A stretch of DNA of 64,000 bases. Origin: Duganella radicis. Its GTDB lineage: Bacteria > Pseudomonadota > Gammaproteobacteria > Burkholderiales > Burkholderiaceae_D. The stretch's first letter is position 1. Every line of letters starts with the position of its first letter. The DNA lies in contig NZ_WNKY01000017.1 in the NCBI RefSeq assembly GCF_009720825.1, positions 54,283 through 118,282 on the forward strand, in the 5' to 3' direction. The position numbers and the translations under genes are program-made. This document shows, one piece after another, positions 48,995 through 60,277 of the stretch. The notes under the pieces were generated by a model. That model was not told the origin of the DNA. It was given only the letters and a program-made list of their open reading frames with translations, and did no database searches.

Positions 48995-49870
48995 ATGTCT
49001 GCTGTTCTTGCAGCGTCCGGCGCCACTCCCGTGGCGGCCAAACGGGGCGCACCGTTCCGCGTCATGCCGGGTTTCCGGCTGTCGCTGGGCTTCACCATTT
49101 TCTACCTGACGCTGATCGTCCTGATCCCGCTGTCGGCCGTGTTCCTCAAGACGTCCACCATGAGCTGGGAGCATTTCTGGAACACCGTCACCTCGGCCCG
49201 CGTGGTGGCTTCCTACAAGCTGACGTTTGGTGCCTCGCTGCTGGGCGCTTTCATCAACGTCATCTTTGGCGGCATTGTGGCGTGGGTGCTGGTGCGCTAT
49301 GAATTCCCCGGCAAGCGCATCGTCGACGCCCTGGTCGACCTGCCGTTCGCGCTGCCGACCGCCGTGGCCGGCATCACCCTGACCGCGCTGTACTCGGCCA
49401 ACGGCTGGCTGGGCCGCTTCATCGAGGGCGAGCTCGGCATCAAGGTGGCGTTCACCCCGCTGGGCGTGATCATCGCGCTGACCTTCATCGGCCTGCCGTT
49501 CGTGGTGCGGACCGTGCAGCCGGTGCTGGAGGACGCCGAACGCGAACTGGAAGAGGCCGCCGCCAGCCTGGGCGCCAACGCCTGGCAGACTTTCTCGCGC
49601 GTGGTGTTCCCGACCATCCTGCCGTCGCTGATGACCGGCTTCGCGCTGGCTTTCGCCCGCGCCACCGGCGAATACGGCTCGGTGATTTTCATCGCCGGCA
49701 ACATGCCGATGGTGTCGGAGATCACGCCGCTGTTCATCATCACCAAGCTTGAGCAGTACGACTACTCGGGCGCCACCGCGATTGCGGTGGTGATGCTGGT
49801 GGTGTCCTTCATCCTGCTGCTGACCATCAACCTGTTGCAAGCCTGGGCTCGCGGAAAGTCGGGGAAATAA
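48995..49870 (+). CDS. cysT: Sulfate ABC transporter permease CysT (CysU)
   Basis: The 291-residue inner-membrane permease has six hydrophobic segments, the CysT-type [16 protein letters not shown] loop and the EAA coupling motif [20 protein letters not shown]. It pairs with CysW to form the sulfate/thiosulfate channel. The ATG at 48995 follows AAGGGAG; an upstream start at 48947 would add 16 residues overlapping the CysB-like region. The order cysT-cysW-cysA-cysB is a common Burkholderiales operon, with gaps of 1 and 4 bp and a 4-bp overlap. Confidence 0.95.
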   Translation: MSAVLAASGATPVAAKRGAPFRVMPGFRLSLGFTIFYLTLIVLIPLSAVFLKTSTMSWEHFWNTVTSARVVASYKLTFGASLLGAFINVIFGGIVAWVLVRYEFPGKRIVDALVDLPFALPTAVAGITLTALYSANGWLGRFIEGELGIKVAFTPLGVIIALTFIGLPFVVRTVQPVLEDAERELEEAAASLGANAWQTFSRVVFPTILPSLMTGFALAFARATGEYGSVIFIAGNMPMVSEITPLFIITKLEQYDYSGATAIAVVMLVVSFILLLTINLLQAWARGKSGK

Positions 49871-49871
49871 G

Positions 49872-50762
49872 ATGAGCGGAGCTCCTGTCACCAATGTGCG
49901 CCGTGGCGAACTGCCATCGGCGCCGCAAACCTTGGAACCGCGCTGGGTGCGCAATGCGCTGATCGCCATCGCGCTGCTGTTCCTGACCCTGTTCCTGTTC
50001 GTGCCGCTGGTCTCGGTGTTCTACGAGGCGCTGAAAAAAGGCTGGGACGCCTACGCCGCCGCCATCGTCGAGGAAGACGCGATCTCGGCCATCAAGCTGA
50101 CCCTGATCACCGCCGTGATCGCCGTGCCGCTGAACCTGGTGTTCGGCGTGGCCGCCTCGTGGTGCATCGCCAAGTTCGAGTTCCGCGGCAAGAGCATCCT
50201 GCTGACCCTGATCGACTTGCCGTTCTCGGTGTCGCCGGTGATCTCGGGCCTGATCTACGTGCTGCTGTTCGGCGCGCAGGGCTGGTTCGGTCCGTGGCTG
50301 CAAGAGCACGACATCAAGATCCTGTTTGCCGTGCCCGGCATTGTGCTGGCCACCATCTTCGTCACCTTCCCGTTCGTGGCGCGCGAGCTGATCCCGCTGA
50401 TGCAGGCGCAAGGCAGCGAGGAAGAGGAGGCCGCCATCGTGCTGGGCGCATCGGGCTGGGATACCTTCCGCCGCGTGACCCTGCCGAACATCAAATGGGG
50501 CCTGCTGTACGGCGTGATCCTGTGTAACGCCCGCGCCATGGGCGAGTTCGGCGCGGTGTCGGTGGTGTCCGGCCACATCCGTGGCGAGACCAACACCATG
50601 CCGCTGCAAGTGGAGATTCTCTACAACGAGTACAACTTTGCCGCCGCCTTTGCCGTGGCGTCCCTGCTGGCGCTGCTGGCCTTGGTGACGCTGGTCGTGA
50701 AAACCTTTATCGCCTGGCGCCTGAACGAATCCATCGCCGACGACGTGCGCACTACGGAGTAA
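49872..50762 (+). CDS. cysW: Sulfate ABC transporter permease CysW
   Basis: The 296-residue permease has six hydrophobic segments, a hydrophilic N-terminus of about 35 residues and the CysW motifs [20 protein letters not shown] and [20 protein letters not shown]. Its coupling loop is [20 protein letters not shown]. It begins one base after the cysT stop and ends four bases before cysA, so the three parts are translated together. Confidence 0.95.
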   Translation: MSGAPVTNVRRGELPSAPQTLEPRWVRNALIAIALLFLTLFLFVPLVSVFYEALKKGWDAYAAAIVEEDAISAIKLTLITAVIAVPLNLVFGVAASWCIAKFEFRGKSILLTLIDLPFSVSPVISGLIYVLLFGAQGWFGPWLQEHDIKILFAVPGIVLATIFVTFPFVARELIPLMQAQGSEEEEAAIVLGASGWDTFRRVTLPNIKWGLLYGVILCNARAMGEFGAVSVVSGHIRGETNTMPLQVEILYNEYNFAAAFAVASLLALLALVTLVVKTFIAWRLNESIADDVRTTE

Positions 50763-50766
50763 TACC

Positions 50767-51837
50767 ATGACGATCCAAGTTAAAAACATCAACAAGCGTT
50801 TCGGCGATTTCGTCGCCCTCAACAACATCTCGCTGGACTTCCCGCAGGGCGAACTGACCGCGCTGCTGGGCCCGTCGGGCTGCGGCAAGACCACGCTGCT
50901 GCGCTGCATCGCCGGTCTGGAACATCCGGACTCGGGCCAGGTGCTGCTGGATGGCCAGGATGCTTCCGACCGCCACGTGCGCGAGCGTCAGGTCGGCTTC
51001 GTGTTCCAGCACTACGCGCTGTTCAAGCACATGACAGTGTTTGAGAACGTCGCCTTTGGCCTGCGCGTGAAGAAGCGTTCCGAGCGTCCGTCGGAAGAGC
51101 AGATCCGCCGCAAGGTCAAGGATCTGCTGGAGCTGGTGCAGCTGGACTGGCTGGCCGACCGCTATCCGCCGCAACTGTCGGGTGGCCAGCGTCAGCGTAT
51201 CGCGCTGGCGCGCGCACTGGCGGTCGAGCCGCGCGTGCTGCTGCTGGACGAACCGTTCGGCGCGCTGGATGCCAAGGTGCGCAAGGAACTGCGCCGCTGG
51301 TTGCGCCGCCTGCACGACGAGCTGCACGTCACCTCCATCTTCGTCACCCACGATCAGGAGGAAGCATTGGAAGTGGCGGATCAGGTGGTGCTGATGAACA
51401 AGGGTAACGTCGAACAGATCGGTGCGCCGGACGAGGTGTACAACCACCCGGCCTCGCCCTTCGTGTACGGCTTCCTCGGCAACGTCAACATGTTCCACGG
51501 CCGCGTGCAGGATGGCGTGCTGGCCAGCGGCGAAGCCAGCTTCGCCGTGCCGGGCCAGCCGGAAGCGGCGGGCAAGGGCACCGCCTACGTGCGTCCGCAC
51601 GAGCTGGACGTGGACCGCTACACGCCGGGCGCGGAAGGCATCGTGGTCAAGCTGCGCCGCGCGCACGCCATCGGCCCGTTGGCCCAGCTGGACCTGGAAC
51701 GCGGCGACAACGCCGAACTGATCGAAGCAGTCATCCCTAACGAGCGCTTCAGCAGCCTCGACCTGAAAGAAGGCGAGACGCTGGTGGTGCGACCAAAACG
51801 CCTGCGTGTGTTCGTGGACGAAGGAGCCTCCATATGA
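50767..51837 (+). CDS. cysA: Sulfate ABC transporter ATPase CysA
   Basis: The 356-residue ATPase has Walker [13 protein letters not shown] near residue 38, the signature [15 protein letters not shown] near 136, Walker [13 protein letters not shown] and switch [13 protein letters not shown]. The C-terminal part (about 240-356) is the TOBE-like regulatory domain found in sulfate and molybdate ATPases, with the [16 protein letters not shown] stretch. It powers CysTW. Its last four bases overlap the cysB-type start (ATGA). Confidence 0.96.
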   Translation: MTIQVKNINKRFGDFVALNNISLDFPQGELTALLGPSGCGKTTLLRCIAGLEHPDSGQVLLDGQDASDRHVRERQVGFVFQHYALFKHMTVFENVAFGLRVKKRSERPSEEQIRRKVKDLLELVQLDWLADRYPPQLSGGQRQRIALARALAVEPRVLLLDEPFGALDAKVRKELRRWLRRLHDELHVTSIFVTHDQEEALEVADQVVLMNKGNVEQIGAPDEVYNHPASPFVYGFLGNVNMFHGRVQDGVLASGEASFAVPGQPEAAGKGTAYVRPHELDVDRYTPGAEGIVVKLRRAHAIGPLAQLDLERGDNAELIEAVIPNERFSSLDLKEGETLVVRPKRLRVFVDEGASI

Positions 51838-52766
51838 ATTTTCAACAGCTGCGGTCCATCCGCGAAGCCGCCCGTCGTGGCTACAACCTGACCGAAGTGG
51901 CGAATGCCCTGTTCACCTCGCAGCCTGGCGTGTCGCGCCAGATCCGCGAACTGGAAGACGAACTGGGCGTGGTCATTTTCGAGCGTAACGGCAAGCGCCT
52001 GACCGGCATGACGGAGCCGGGCAAAGGCATCCTGAAAATCATCGATCGCCTGCTGATCGAGGCCGAGAACCTGCAACAGGCCAGCCTGGAATACACCGGC
52101 CAGCAAAGCGGCACGCTGAGCGTGGCGGCCACCCACACGCAGGCGCGCTATGCGTTGCCGAAAGTGGTGCAGAGCTTCCGCACCGCCTATCCGGACGTGC
52201 GCATCGCCTTGCAGCAAAGCGCGCCCGAGCACATCGCGGAATGGATCTTGTCCGGCAAGACCGACATCGGCATCGCCACCGAGGGCCTGTCGCAATTCCC
52301 CGACCTGGTGTCCTTCCCGTGCTACCGCTGGAGCCACCTGATCGTGGTGCCGGACGGCCATCCGCTGCTGTCGCGCTCGCCGATCAGGCTGGAAGACCTG
52401 GCCGAATTCCCGCTAATCACCTACGACGTCGGCTTCACCGGCCGCGGCCACATCGACGCGGCTTTCGAACAAGCCGGCGTGCGCCCGGACATCGTGCTGA
52501 CCGCCATGGATTCGGACGTGATCAAGCAGTACGTCTCGCTCGGTCTGGGCGTGGGCATCGTCGCCTCGATGGCCTTTGACCATGGCCGCGACAAAGGCAT
52601 GCGCGCGGTGGAGGCCTCGCACCTGTTCGCGCAAAACACCACGCGGCTGGCGGTGCGCAAGGGCACCTATCTGCGTTCGTACGCGTATCACTTCATCCAG
52701 CAATTCGCGCCGGACCTGACCCGCGCCGACATCGACGCCGCCCTCAACGGCGGGGAGTTGAACTGA
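51834..52766 (+). CDS. cysB: CysB family LysR regulator of sulfur assimilation
   Basis: The 310-residue regulator opens [20 protein letters not shown], the hallmark of CysB/Cbl proteins, with the helix-turn-helix at about 15-45 ([20 protein letters not shown]). The effector domain keeps the Thr-rich [15 protein letters not shown] motif ([12 protein letters not shown] near residue 100) that binds sulfate or N-acetylserine. It is co-encoded with cysTWA through a four-base overlap, so it would be part of the operon it activates. It could also be a Cbl-type paralogue; linkage to cysTWA favours CysB. Confidence 0.92.
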   Translation: MNFQQLRSIREAARRGYNLTEVANALFTSQPGVSRQIRELEDELGVVIFERNGKRLTGMTEPGKGILKIIDRLLIEAENLQQASLEYTGQQSGTLSVAATHTQARYALPKVVQSFRTAYPDVRIALQQSAPEHIAEWILSGKTDIGIATEGLSQFPDLVSFPCYRWSHLIVVPDGHPLLSRSPIRLEDLAEFPLITYDVGFTGRGHIDAAFEQAGVRPDIVLTAMDSDVIKQYVSLGLGVGIVASMAFDHGRDKGMRAVEASHLFAQNTTRLAVRKGTYLRSYAYHFIQQFAPDLTRADIDAALNGGELN

Positions 52767-52771
52767 CGTGG

Positions 52772-52803
52772 TTGCCGCCGCCACCTGAGTGTGGCGGCGG
52801 CAA
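52772..52803 (+). terminator. Hairpin after cysB
   Basis: TTGCCGCCGCCAC pairs perfectly with GTGGCGGCGGCAA around CTGAGT, six bases after the stop codon. No T-run follows, so it is a probable but atypical end of the sulfate operon. Confidence 0.55.
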
Positions 52804-52860
52804 AACAGTCTCCAAATTTTTCCTATTTGCATTGTTCGAATGACCATATACTGAATCCTT

Positions 52861-54199
52861 AAAACCGACCCGGCGGTGGTGAAGGCCGAGCTGGAGCGCG
52901 TGGACAAGCGCAAGCAGGAAAACGCCGAACGCCTCGACAAGCTGGGCGTGCTGATCGCCGATGACGAAGACCCGCAAAGCAAGGCCAAGCTGCAAGCCGT
53001 GCTGGATGCGCGCGAAAAAAACCTGGTGGTGCAAAGCAAATTCATCGCCATGTCGGCCGACGACAGCAAGCGCGACGAGAACGTGAAATATCTGCTGACC
53101 ACGGTGCGCAAGGAGCAGACGGCTTACCTGAATGCGTTGACCGATCTGGTCAAGTTCCAGAATACGGCGGTGGAACAGGCCAGCACCGTGGCCGAGCAAT
53201 CGTATTCCAGCTCGCGCACCACCATGGCCGCGTTGACGGTGGTGGCGGTGGCCTTGGCGGCGTGGGTGCTGCACTGGATCACGCGCAGCATTACGCAGCC
53301 ATTGAACCGCGCGGTCGGCATGGCGCAGGCGGTGGCCGGCGGCGACCTGACCATGCGCATGGAGTGCCACACCACCGATGAAACCGGCCAGCTGCTGCGA
53401 GCGCTGATCGACATGAACGAATCCCTGGCGCGTACGGTGGGGCAGGTGCGCTCGGGGACGGACACCATCACCAATGCCTCCAACGATCGCCAACGGCAAT
53501 CTGGATTTGTCGACGCGCACCGAGCAGCAGGCCTCCAGCCTGGAGGAGACGGCGTCGTCGATGGAGGAGCTGACCTCGACCGTGTCGCAGAATGCCGAGA
53601 ATGCGCGCCAGGCCACCAGGCTGGTGGTGGCGGCTTCGGACTACGCCACCAGGGGCGGGCAGGTGGTGGACGAGGTGGTGAGCACCATGGGCGCCATCAA
53701 GGAAAGCTCCGGCAAGATTGTCGACATCATCAGCGTGATTGACGGGATCGCGTTCCAGACCAATATCCTGGCCTTGAACGCGGCGGTGGAGGCGTCGGAG
53801 GTGCGGACGCTGGCGCAGCGTTCCGCAGCGGCGGCCAAGGAGATCAAGGAGTTGATCGGGCGTTCGGTGGAGACGGTGGATGCTGGCGCCTCGCTGGTGG
53901 ACCAGGCCGGCGCGACCATGCAGCACATTGTGCAATCGGTGCAGCAGGTGGCCGATATCATGAAGCAGATCAGCACCGCCAGCAGCGAGCAAAGCAGCGG
54001 CATCGAGCAGGTCAATCAAGCCATCGTGTCGATTGACGATGTGACGCAGCAGAACGCCGCGCTGGTGGAGGAGGCCGCCGCCGCCGCGCAAAGCATGCGC
54101 GATCAGGCGGACTTGCTGGCGCAGGCGGTCAGCGTGTTCAAGCTGGCGGGCGGTCCGCCGCCAGCCCAGTCCACACTGCGCCGGCTGGCGGCGGCTTGA
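52861..54199 (+). pseudogene. Degraded methyl-accepting chemotaxis protein gene
   Basis: Reading from 52861 the frame gives the middle of a Tar-type sensor (KTDPAVVKAELERVDKRKQE), a membrane helix, HAMP and the start of the signalling domain, but no start codon, signal or first membrane helix: a TGA lies two codons upstream (52852). Near 53470-53490 the frame shifts; the rest continues in another frame from [20 protein letters not shown]. The signalling tip then reads [18 protein letters not shown], lacking about 16 residues (the ARAGEQGRGFAVVAG-like stretch) that every active receptor has. Three separate lesions show it is not functional. Ends in an Ala-rich tail. Confidence 0.9.
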
Positions 54200-54217
54200 G
54201 CCGCGCCGCCGCGCCGC

Positions 54218-56554
54218 TTACCAGCTGTAACCGGCCTTGGCGTAGTAGTAGCGGCCGTTGAAGCCGTTCGGTGCCCAGCCGCTGTACGGGTTGATGCCAT
54301 TGTTGTTGAGATTGCCCGCCGACGTGACCTGATCTGGATACTTGTCGGTCACGTTGTCGATGCCCGCGCTGAAACGCCAGTTCTTGCCCACCTTGACGCT
54401 GGCCGACAAGTCCAGCACCCACTGCGGATCGTAAGTCTGATCCAGCGTCGCGTTATTCTGCGGCACGGTGAAGCTGCCGTAGCGCGTGACCACGGCGCGC
54501 GCGCCCACGTCGCCCAGCGCCCAATCGGTGGCCAGGCTGAACTTGTCCTTCGGCGAGCCGACCGTGATGCGGTTGATGGTCTGGCGATCGATCAGCGTCA
54601 GGCCGTTCGCGGTCAGGATGGCCGGGTTGGCGTTCACGTGTTCCAGCGAATTCTTGTTGTGGTTGTAGGCGGCGGTAAAGTCGAAGCGGCCGGCCTTGCT
54701 GCTCTCCCAGCGATAGGTGCTGAGGATATCGACGCCGGTGGTGCGGGTGTCGATGGCGTTGGTGAAGTAGCGGCCGGCGCCAACCAGCAAGCCTTGCTTG
54801 GCCAGCGTATCCTTCAACGCCTGGTTCAAGGTCATATTGGCCGACAGCGCGATACGATCATCGATATTGATGCGATAGGCGTCGATGCTGGCGGTCCAGT
54901 TGCGGGTTGGCTGCAACTGGATGCCGAGGCTGTAGTTGCGGGCTTTCTCGGCCTTGAGCGGCGTCGCGCCCAATGCCGCGGCGGCGGCGCTGCCGACCGC
55001 GAAGGTGCCGGTCTCGATTGGCGTGTTGACGCCATTCACCACCGAGAAGTTGGTGGTGGTGATGGTGTAGAACTGCTGCGCCAGCGATGGCGCGCGGAAG
55101 CCGGACGAGGCCGTCGCGCGCAGCGACACCGCATCGTTGAAGGCATAGCGCGTCGACGCCTTGGCCGAGGTGGTGTTGCCGAAATCGCTGTAGCGCTCGT
55201 GGCGCAGCGCGGCCGAGGCGGAGAATTGCTTGCTCACCTCGGCTTCAAAGTTGGCGTAGATCGATTCGTTGTGGCGGCTGTTGCTGCCGGCGTTCACCGA
55301 GCGGAAGCCGGAGAAGCCTTGCGCGCCGGTGCCGCTGTAGGAGGCCACGTCGCCGGCGCCGATCTCGTATTCCTCGCGGCGGTATTCGGCGCCCAGCGCC
55401 ACCGTCAGCGGGCCGGTGAAGGCCTCCACCGGATAGTCGCGCGCCACGTCCACATTCAGCAGCGATTGCGCGTTCTTCAGCTTGCCGGCGTAGAAGTGGG
55501 TCGGGCTGTTGGCGCCGAGGTCGAGGTTGACGGTGTTGTCGAGGTCCAGCTTGAACTCATTCTGGCCGTAATTCAGGCTCACGTCCCAACGCCAGCCGGA
55601 CGCTTCGCCGCGCAGGCCGGTGACCAGCGAGGCGTCGGTGGACTTGCTGTTCTCCAGCGGCAGGAAGCCCTCCGGGTAAATCGGCGAGCGGCCGAAGGTG
55701 CGCCAGGTGGCGGCGGCCGAGGTGTCGCGCTGGCCGTAGTTGGCGAAGGCGTACCAGTCGATCTCATCGCTCACGCGGTACTGGCTGTTGACGAACAGCA
55801 CGCGCGGTTTGGTTTCCGGATCGCCGAAGCGCTGGTTGACCTTGCCGTAGCGCGGGTCGGCCGGGTTGCGGTAATCGGCGCCGGCGCGGTTGGTCGGATC
55901 GCGGTCGGCGGCATCGATGGCGATGCGCAGCCAGCCGTCGCTGCCCAGATTGAAACCGGTGGAGCCGCGCAGCGACACTTGCTTGCCGTCGCGCTCCTGG
56001 TACTCGCCGAAGCCGACTTCAGCCTCGCCACCGGCCGCGCCCTTGCGCAGGATGATGTTGATGACGCCGGCAATCGCGTCCGAGCCGTACTGCGCCGCCG
56101 CGCCATCGCGCAGCACTTCAATGTGGTCGATGGCCGACAGCGGAATCGCGTTCAGGTCCACCGGCGCCGAGCCGCGGCCCTGCGTGCCGTTGACGTTGAC
56201 CACGGCCGACGAGTGGCGGCGCTTGCCATTGACCAGCACCAGCACCTGATCCGGCGACAGGCCGCGCAATTGCGCCGGGCGCACCGCGTCGCTGGCGTCG
56301 GCGCCCGACGGACGCGGGAAGTTCAGCGACGGCAGCACGCGGCCCAGCACGGTGGCCAGCTCGGTCGAGCCGCTGGCTTGCAGCTCGCGCGCGCCGATGA
56401 TGTCGACCGGCGATTCGGTATCGACGGTGCGGCGGTTCTTGGCATAGGTACCAGTCACGATGATGGATTGCAATTCACCATCGGCAACTTGGGCAAAGGT
56501 GGGAATGACGACGGAAGAAATCAGGCTGGCCAGCAGCAGGGGACGTATGGGCAT
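54218..56554 (-). CDS. TonB-dependent outer-membrane receptor
   Basis: The 778-residue protein has a signal peptide (LLLASLISSVVIPTFA), a TonB-box-like QSIIVTG near residue 30, a plug domain (LATVLGRVLPSLNFPR, RGLSPDQVLVLVNGKRR, EVLRDGAAAQYGSDAIAGVI) and a 22-strand barrel ending in a terminal aromatic (AKAGYSW). Such receptors import siderophores, cobalamin, sugars or other large ligands with energy from TonB. No regulator or transporter gene adjoins it, so the ligand cannot be inferred. It converges with the chemoreceptor pseudogene. Confidence 0.92.
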   Translation of the reverse strand: MPIRPLLLASLISSVVIPTFAQVADGELQSIIVTGTYAKNRRTVDTESPVDIIGARELQASGSTELATVLGRVLPSLNFPRPSGADASDAVRPAQLRGLSPDQVLVLVNGKRRHSSAVVNVNGTQGRGSAPVDLNAIPLSAIDHIEVLRDGAAAQYGSDAIAGVINIILRKGAAGGEAEVGFGEYQERDGKQVSLRGSTGFNLGSDGWLRIAIDAADRDPTNRAGADYRNPADPRYGKVNQRFGDPETKPRVLFVNSQYRVSDEIDWYAFANYGQRDTSAAATWRTFGRSPIYPEGFLPLENSKSTDASLVTGLRGEASGWRWDVSLNYGQNEFKLDLDNTVNLDLGANSPTHFYAGKLKNAQSLLNVDVARDYPVEAFTGPLTVALGAEYRREEYEIGAGDVASYSGTGAQGFSGFRSVNAGSNSRHNESIYANFEAEVSKQFSASAALRHERYSDFGNTTSAKASTRYAFNDAVSLRATASSGFRAPSLAQQFYTITTTNFSVVNGVNTPIETGTFAVGSAAAAALGATPLKAEKARNYSLGIQLQPTRNWTASIDAYRINIDDRIALSANMTLNQALKDTLAKQGLLVGAGRYFTNAIDTRTTGVDILSTYRWESSKAGRFDFTAAYNHNKNSLEHVNANPAILTANGLTLIDRQTINRITVGSPKDKFSLATDWALGDVGARAVVTRYGSFTVPQNNATLDQTYDPQWVLDLSASVKVGKNWRFSAGIDNVTDKYPDQVTSAGNLNNNGINPYSGWAPNGFNGRYYYAKAGYSW

Positions 56555-56649
56555 CGGTAAACTCTTTGAGGGAATAATAGTAAAAGCATATCAGCGGACA
56601 GCCGCGCTGCCCACTAATCCTAATAACTATTGATATTCAAGTTTCGAGC

Positions 56650-57699
56650 TTACTGGCCGGGATTGGTGATTTCGGCGTGGATCTGGTCGACTTGCTTGAT
56701 GAGGTCGAGCGGTAGCTGGACCTGGTAAGCGTCGATGTTCTGCTTGAGCTGCTCCAAGCTGGTGGCGCCGATGATGGTCGAGGCCACGAACCAGCGCGAG
56801 TAGCACCACGCCAGCGCCAGTTGGGTCGGCGCCAGGCCGTTGTCGCGCGCCAGCTGGGCATAACGGGTGGCCGCCGCCACCGTGGCCGGGCGGGCATAGC
56901 GCGGGCTCCAGTTCGCCGGGAAAATATTCAGGCGCCCATGCGCTTGGGGGTTGTCGATGTACTTGGCGGTCAGCTGCCCGAACGCCAGCGGGCTGTAGGC
57001 CAGCAGGCTGACGTTCTCGCGATAGCAGGTCTCGTCCAGCAGACTGGTTTCGTAGTGGCGCGCGGTCAGGTTGTACAGGTTCTGGATGGTGGCGATGCGC
57101 GGCAAGCCTTTCAGCTCGGATTGCTTGACGAACTCGTTCACGCCCCAGCACGATTCGTTGGACACGCCAATCGCGCCGATCTTGCCTTGCCTGACCAGAT
57201 CGCCCAGCGCCGCCAGTGTTTCCTCGATCGGCACGCACTCGCGCTCATGTCTGGGATTGAAAACGTTGTTGCCGAAAACGGGCACGTTGCGGCTGGGCCA
57301 GTGCAATTGGTATAAATCGATATGCTCGATTTGCAGGCGCTGCAAGCTGGTGTCGACGGCGGCTTTCAGGTTGGCCGCATCGAAATTGCGTGCGCGCCCG
57401 CCGCGCACCCAGGTCACGCTGGCGTTGGGGCCGGCGGCCTTGGTGGCGATCACCACCTTGTCGCGCAGGCCGGTTTTCTTGAGCCAGCTACCGATGTAGC
57501 GCTCGGTCAGGCCCTGCGTTTCCGGGCGCGCCATCACTGGGTACATTTCCGCCGTGTCGATGAAGTTGATGCCGCGCTCGAACGCGTAGTCGAGCTGTGC
57601 GTGCGCTTCCGCTTCGGTGTTCTGCTCGCCCCAGGTCATGGTGCCGAGGCAGATCTTGCTGACATTCAGATGGCTGTTACCCAGTTGTACCTGCCGCAT
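56650..57699 (-). CDS. Aldo/keto reductase, Tas-like
   Basis: The 349-residue NADPH-dependent oxidoreductase is close to E. coli Tas in pattern: LGTMTWGEQNTEAEAHAQLD at the start, FIDTAEMYPV with catalytic Asp and Tyr, VVIATKAAG with the Lys, and YQLHWPSRNVPVFG with the His. The C-terminal NADP-binding part has WCYSRWFVASTIIGATSLEQ. It begins nine bases after pyrD and is the last gene of a five-gene leftward operon. Natural substrate is unknown. Confidence 0.9.
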   Translation of the reverse strand: MRQVQLGNSHLNVSKICLGTMTWGEQNTEAEAHAQLDYAFERGINFIDTAEMYPVMARPETQGLTERYIGSWLKKTGLRDKVVIATKAAGPNASVTWVRGGRARNFDAANLKAAVDTSLQRLQIEHIDLYQLHWPSRNVPVFGNNVFNPRHERECVPIEETLAALGDLVRQGKIGAIGVSNESCWGVNEFVKQSELKGLPRIATIQNLYNLTARHYETSLLDETCYRENVSLLAYSPLAFGQLTAKYIDNPQAHGRLNIFPANWSPRYARPATVAAATRYAQLARDNGLAPTQLALAWCYSRWFVASTIIGATSLEQLKQNIDAYQVQLPLDLIKQVDQIHAEITNPGQ

Positions 57700-57708
57700 A
57701 TGCTTTCC

Positions 57709-58746
57709 TTAGTTGCGCACCGCGTCCGCGCAGTCCTTGATCAGGGCCGGGCCGGCGTAGATCAGGCCGCTGTACAGCTGCACCAGTTGCGCGCCGCAAT
57801 CCATTTTGACCTTGGCGTCCGAGCCTTGCATGATACCGCCAACGCCAATAATCGGCAGGGCGTCACCCAGCTCGGCCTTGAGCAGGCGGATCACGGTGTT
57901 CGAGAACTGGAACACTGGCGCGCCCGACAGGCCGCCCGCTTCGGCGCCATGCGGCATGCCGGTGACGGCGTCGCGATTCAGCGTGGTGTTGGTGGCGATC
58001 ACGCCGTCGATCTGGTGGCGGATCAGCGCATCGGCAATGTTCTTGACCTGATCGCCATCCATGTCCGGCGCGATCTTCAGGGCCAGCGGCACGTAGCGCT
58101 GGTGCTGGTCGGCCAGGCGCAGCTGGGCTTGCTTCAAGGTGCTCAGCAGGCCGTCCAGCTCCGAGCCGCCTTGCAGCTGGCGCAGATTCTTGGTGTTCGG
58201 CGACGAGATGTTGACGGTGACGTAGCTGGCGTAGGGATAAACTTTTTCCAGGCAGTGCAGATAATCGTCGGTGGCGCGCTCGATCGGCGTGTCGGCGTTC
58301 TTGCCGATGTTCAGGCCCAGCACGCCGGCTTTGTCCTGATAGAAGCGCGAGGACTGCACATTGGCCACAAACGCGTCCACGCCGCCATTGTTGAAGCCCA
58401 TGCGGTTGATGATGGCGTGCGCCTCCGGCAGGCGGAACATGCGCGGCTTCGGGTTGCCGGGCTGCGCGCGCGGCGTCACCGTGCCCACCTCGATCGAGCC
58501 AAAGCCGAGGTCGGCCAGCGCGTCGATGTAAGCGCCATCCTTGTCCAGGCCGGCGGCCAGACCGACCGGGTTCTTGAAGGTAATGCCCATCACCGTGCGC
58601 GGATCGGCCTTGGGTTGCTGGATCAGCTTGGTCAGGCCGAGCGAGGCGGCGCGTTTCAGGGCAGGCAGGGTGAAGTGGTGGGCGGCTTCGGCGTCCATCG
58701 AGAACAGCATCGGACGGGCCAGGGAGTACAGGAATTTGTTGGACAT
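57709..58746 (-). CDS. pyrD: Dihydroorotate dehydrogenase (quinone), class 2
   Basis: The 345-residue FMN enzyme oxidises dihydroorotate to orotate with ubiquinone in pyrimidine synthesis. The N-terminal [20 protein letters not shown] is the membrane-associating helix of class 2. FMN and substrate motifs follow: [33 protein letters not shown], the catalytic Ser in [15 protein letters not shown], and [11 protein letters not shown]. It lies between bpt (33 bp) and the aldo/keto reductase gene (9 bp). Confidence 0.97.
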   Translation of the reverse strand: MSNKFLYSLARPMLFSMDAEAAHHFTLPALKRAASLGLTKLIQQPKADPRTVMGITFKNPVGLAAGLDKDGAYIDALADLGFGSIEVGTVTPRAQPGNPKPRMFRLPEAHAIINRMGFNNGGVDAFVANVQSSRFYQDKAGVLGLNIGKNADTPIERATDDYLHCLEKVYPYASYVTVNISSPNTKNLRQLQGGSELDGLLSTLKQAQLRLADQHQRYVPLALKIAPDMDGDQVKNIADALIRHQIDGVIATNTTLNRDAVTGMPHGAEAGGLSGAPVFQFSNTVIRLLKAELGDALPIIGVGGIMQGSDAKVKMDCGAQLVQLYSGLIYAGPALIKDCADAVRN

Positions 58747-58779
58747 GGGGCGCTCTGGTTATTGTTCGCCCGTATTTTA

Positions 58780-59508
58780 TCAGGCGTCCAGCACGCTCCA
58801 CACGCCTTTCACGCGGGCTTCCAGCGGTTTGAAATTGGTTTTGTAAGACATTTTCGGGCTTTCCTTGATCCAGTAGCCCAGATAAACGTAAGGTAGTTTC
58901 AGTTCGCGCGCTTGCTCGATTTGCCACAGCACGTTGAAGGTGCCGTAGGAGGCGCCGTCCACGTCGGGATCGAAGAAGGTGTAGACCGAGGACAGGCCGT
59001 CCGACAGCACGTCGATGATGCTGACCATGCGCAGCGTGCCGCCCGGCTCGCGGAACTCCACCAGCCGCGTGTTGACGCGGCTTTGCAGCAGGAATTGCGC
59101 GTACTGGTCGCGGCTGTCCTGGTCCATGCCGCCGCCGGCATGGCGCTTGCTCTGGTAGCGCAGGTACAGCTCGTAATGCTCGTCGGAGAAGGACAGCGTG
59201 GCCACGCCCGCGATCAGCTCGCCATGCTTCATCCAGGCGCGGCGCTGGGTGCGGTTGGGCTGGAATTGGTCGGCCACCACGCGCACCGGGATGCAGGCCT
59301 GGCAACCATCGCAATATGGCCGATAGGTAAAGATGCCGCTGCGGCGGAAGCCATTCTTCACCAGCTCCGAGTAGACGTCGGCATTAATCAGATGCGAAGG
59401 CGTAGCCACTTGCGAGCGGGCCTGACGGGCGTCAAGGTAGCTGCAAGGATAGGGCGCCGTCGTGTAAAACTGGAGCGTCGCGAAAGGCAGGTCGTTCAGG
59501 TGCGTCAT
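58780..59508 (-). CDS. bpt: Aspartate/glutamate leucyltransferase
   Basis: The 242-residue transferase adds leucine from Leu-tRNA to N-terminal Asp or Glu, marking proteins for ClpS/ClpAP. The family start is seen as [20 protein letters not shown], and the conserved cysteine-rich motif [18 protein letters not shown] near residue 65. The arginyltransferase C-terminal core includes [17 protein letters not shown]. The gene is next to aat, the second bacterial N-degron transferase, 40 bp apart. Confidence 0.95.
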   Translation of the reverse strand: MTHLNDLPFATLQFYTTAPYPCSYLDARQARSQVATPSHLINADVYSELVKNGFRRSGIFTYRPYCDGCQACIPVRVVADQFQPNRTQRRAWMKHGELIAGVATLSFSDEHYELYLRYQSKRHAGGGMDQDSRDQYAQFLLQSRVNTRLVEFREPGGTLRMVSIIDVLSDGLSSVYTFFDPDVDGASYGTFNVLWQIEQARELKLPYVYLGYWIKESPKMSYKTNFKPLEARVKGVWSVLDA

Positions 59509-59548
59509 GCACGTCCTAACTGGCGTTTGGTTGAGTCTTTATGCTAGC

Positions 59549-60277
59549 TTAACTGGCTGGCGCGAGTGGTGCAATTGGTTCCCATCGGGTGATCTGGGGC
59601 AATTCAATACTGTTGCGCAGATGCGCCAGGAATTTGGCGCGCGGAATGGGCGCCGCGCCGAGGGAGGCCAGATGGCCGGTCTCCTGTTGGCAATCGATCA
59701 TGCTGACACCTTTGTCACGCAGGAAGCGCACCAGATAGGATAAGGCGATCTTGGAGGCGTCGGTGACGCGCGCGAACATCGATTCGCCGTAAAACATGCG
59801 GCCGATGCAGACGCCGTAGGCGCCGCCGACCAGCTCGCCATCGAGCCAGACTTCGGCCGAGTGCGCGTAGCCCATGCGGTGCAGGCCGGTGTAGCCGGCG
59901 ATGATGTCTTCCGAAATCCAGGTGCCGGGGCCGTCGCGGCGCGGGGCGGCGCAGGCGCGCATCACGTCCTCGAAGGCGCTGTCGAAACGTATTTGCCAGC
60001 GGCCATTTTCAGTGCGGCTGCGCTCGACCTTGCGCAGGGTCTTTTTCAGCGAATCGGAAATGCGGAAGTGCCCGGTTTGCAGCACCATGCGCGGATCGGT
60101 GCTCCACCACAGGATGGGCTGGCCTTCGGAAAACCACGGGAAGATGCCGTGCCTGTAGGCCATCAGCAGGCGCTGCGGCGACAGATCGGCGCCGGCCGCC
60201 AGCAGGCCCGGCGCATCCTTGGTCAGGGCCTCGGAGACGTCGGGAAAAGGGGTGTTGGTGTCGAGCCAGGGGATCAC
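59549..60277 (-). CDS. aat: Leucyl/phenylalanyl-tRNA--protein transferase
   Basis: The 242-residue enzyme attaches Leu or Phe to N-terminal Lys or Arg. It shows the family block [20 protein letters not shown] followed by [20 protein letters not shown], and later [20 protein letters not shown]. The start is a GTG at 60277 that overlaps the NUDIX gene stop by four bases (GTGA); no ATG would keep the first conserved residues. It precedes bpt in the same operon. Confidence 0.95.
   Translation of the reverse strand: MIPWLDTNTPFPDVSEALTKDAPGLLAAGADLSPQRLLMAYRHGIFPWFSEGQPILWWSTDPRMVLQTGHFRISDSLKKTLRKVERSRTENGRWQIRFDSAFEDVMRACAAPRRDGPGTWISEDIIAGYTGLHRMGYAHSAEVWLDGELVGGAYGVCIGRMFYGESMFARVTDASKIALSYLVRFLRDKGVSMIDCQQETGHLASLGAAPIPRAKFLAHLRNSIELPQITRWEPIAPLAPAS

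Noticed and set aside
54638..56560. A 640-residue forward open frame
   Set aside because: Antisense shadow of the TonB-dependent receptor; no motif or ribosome site.
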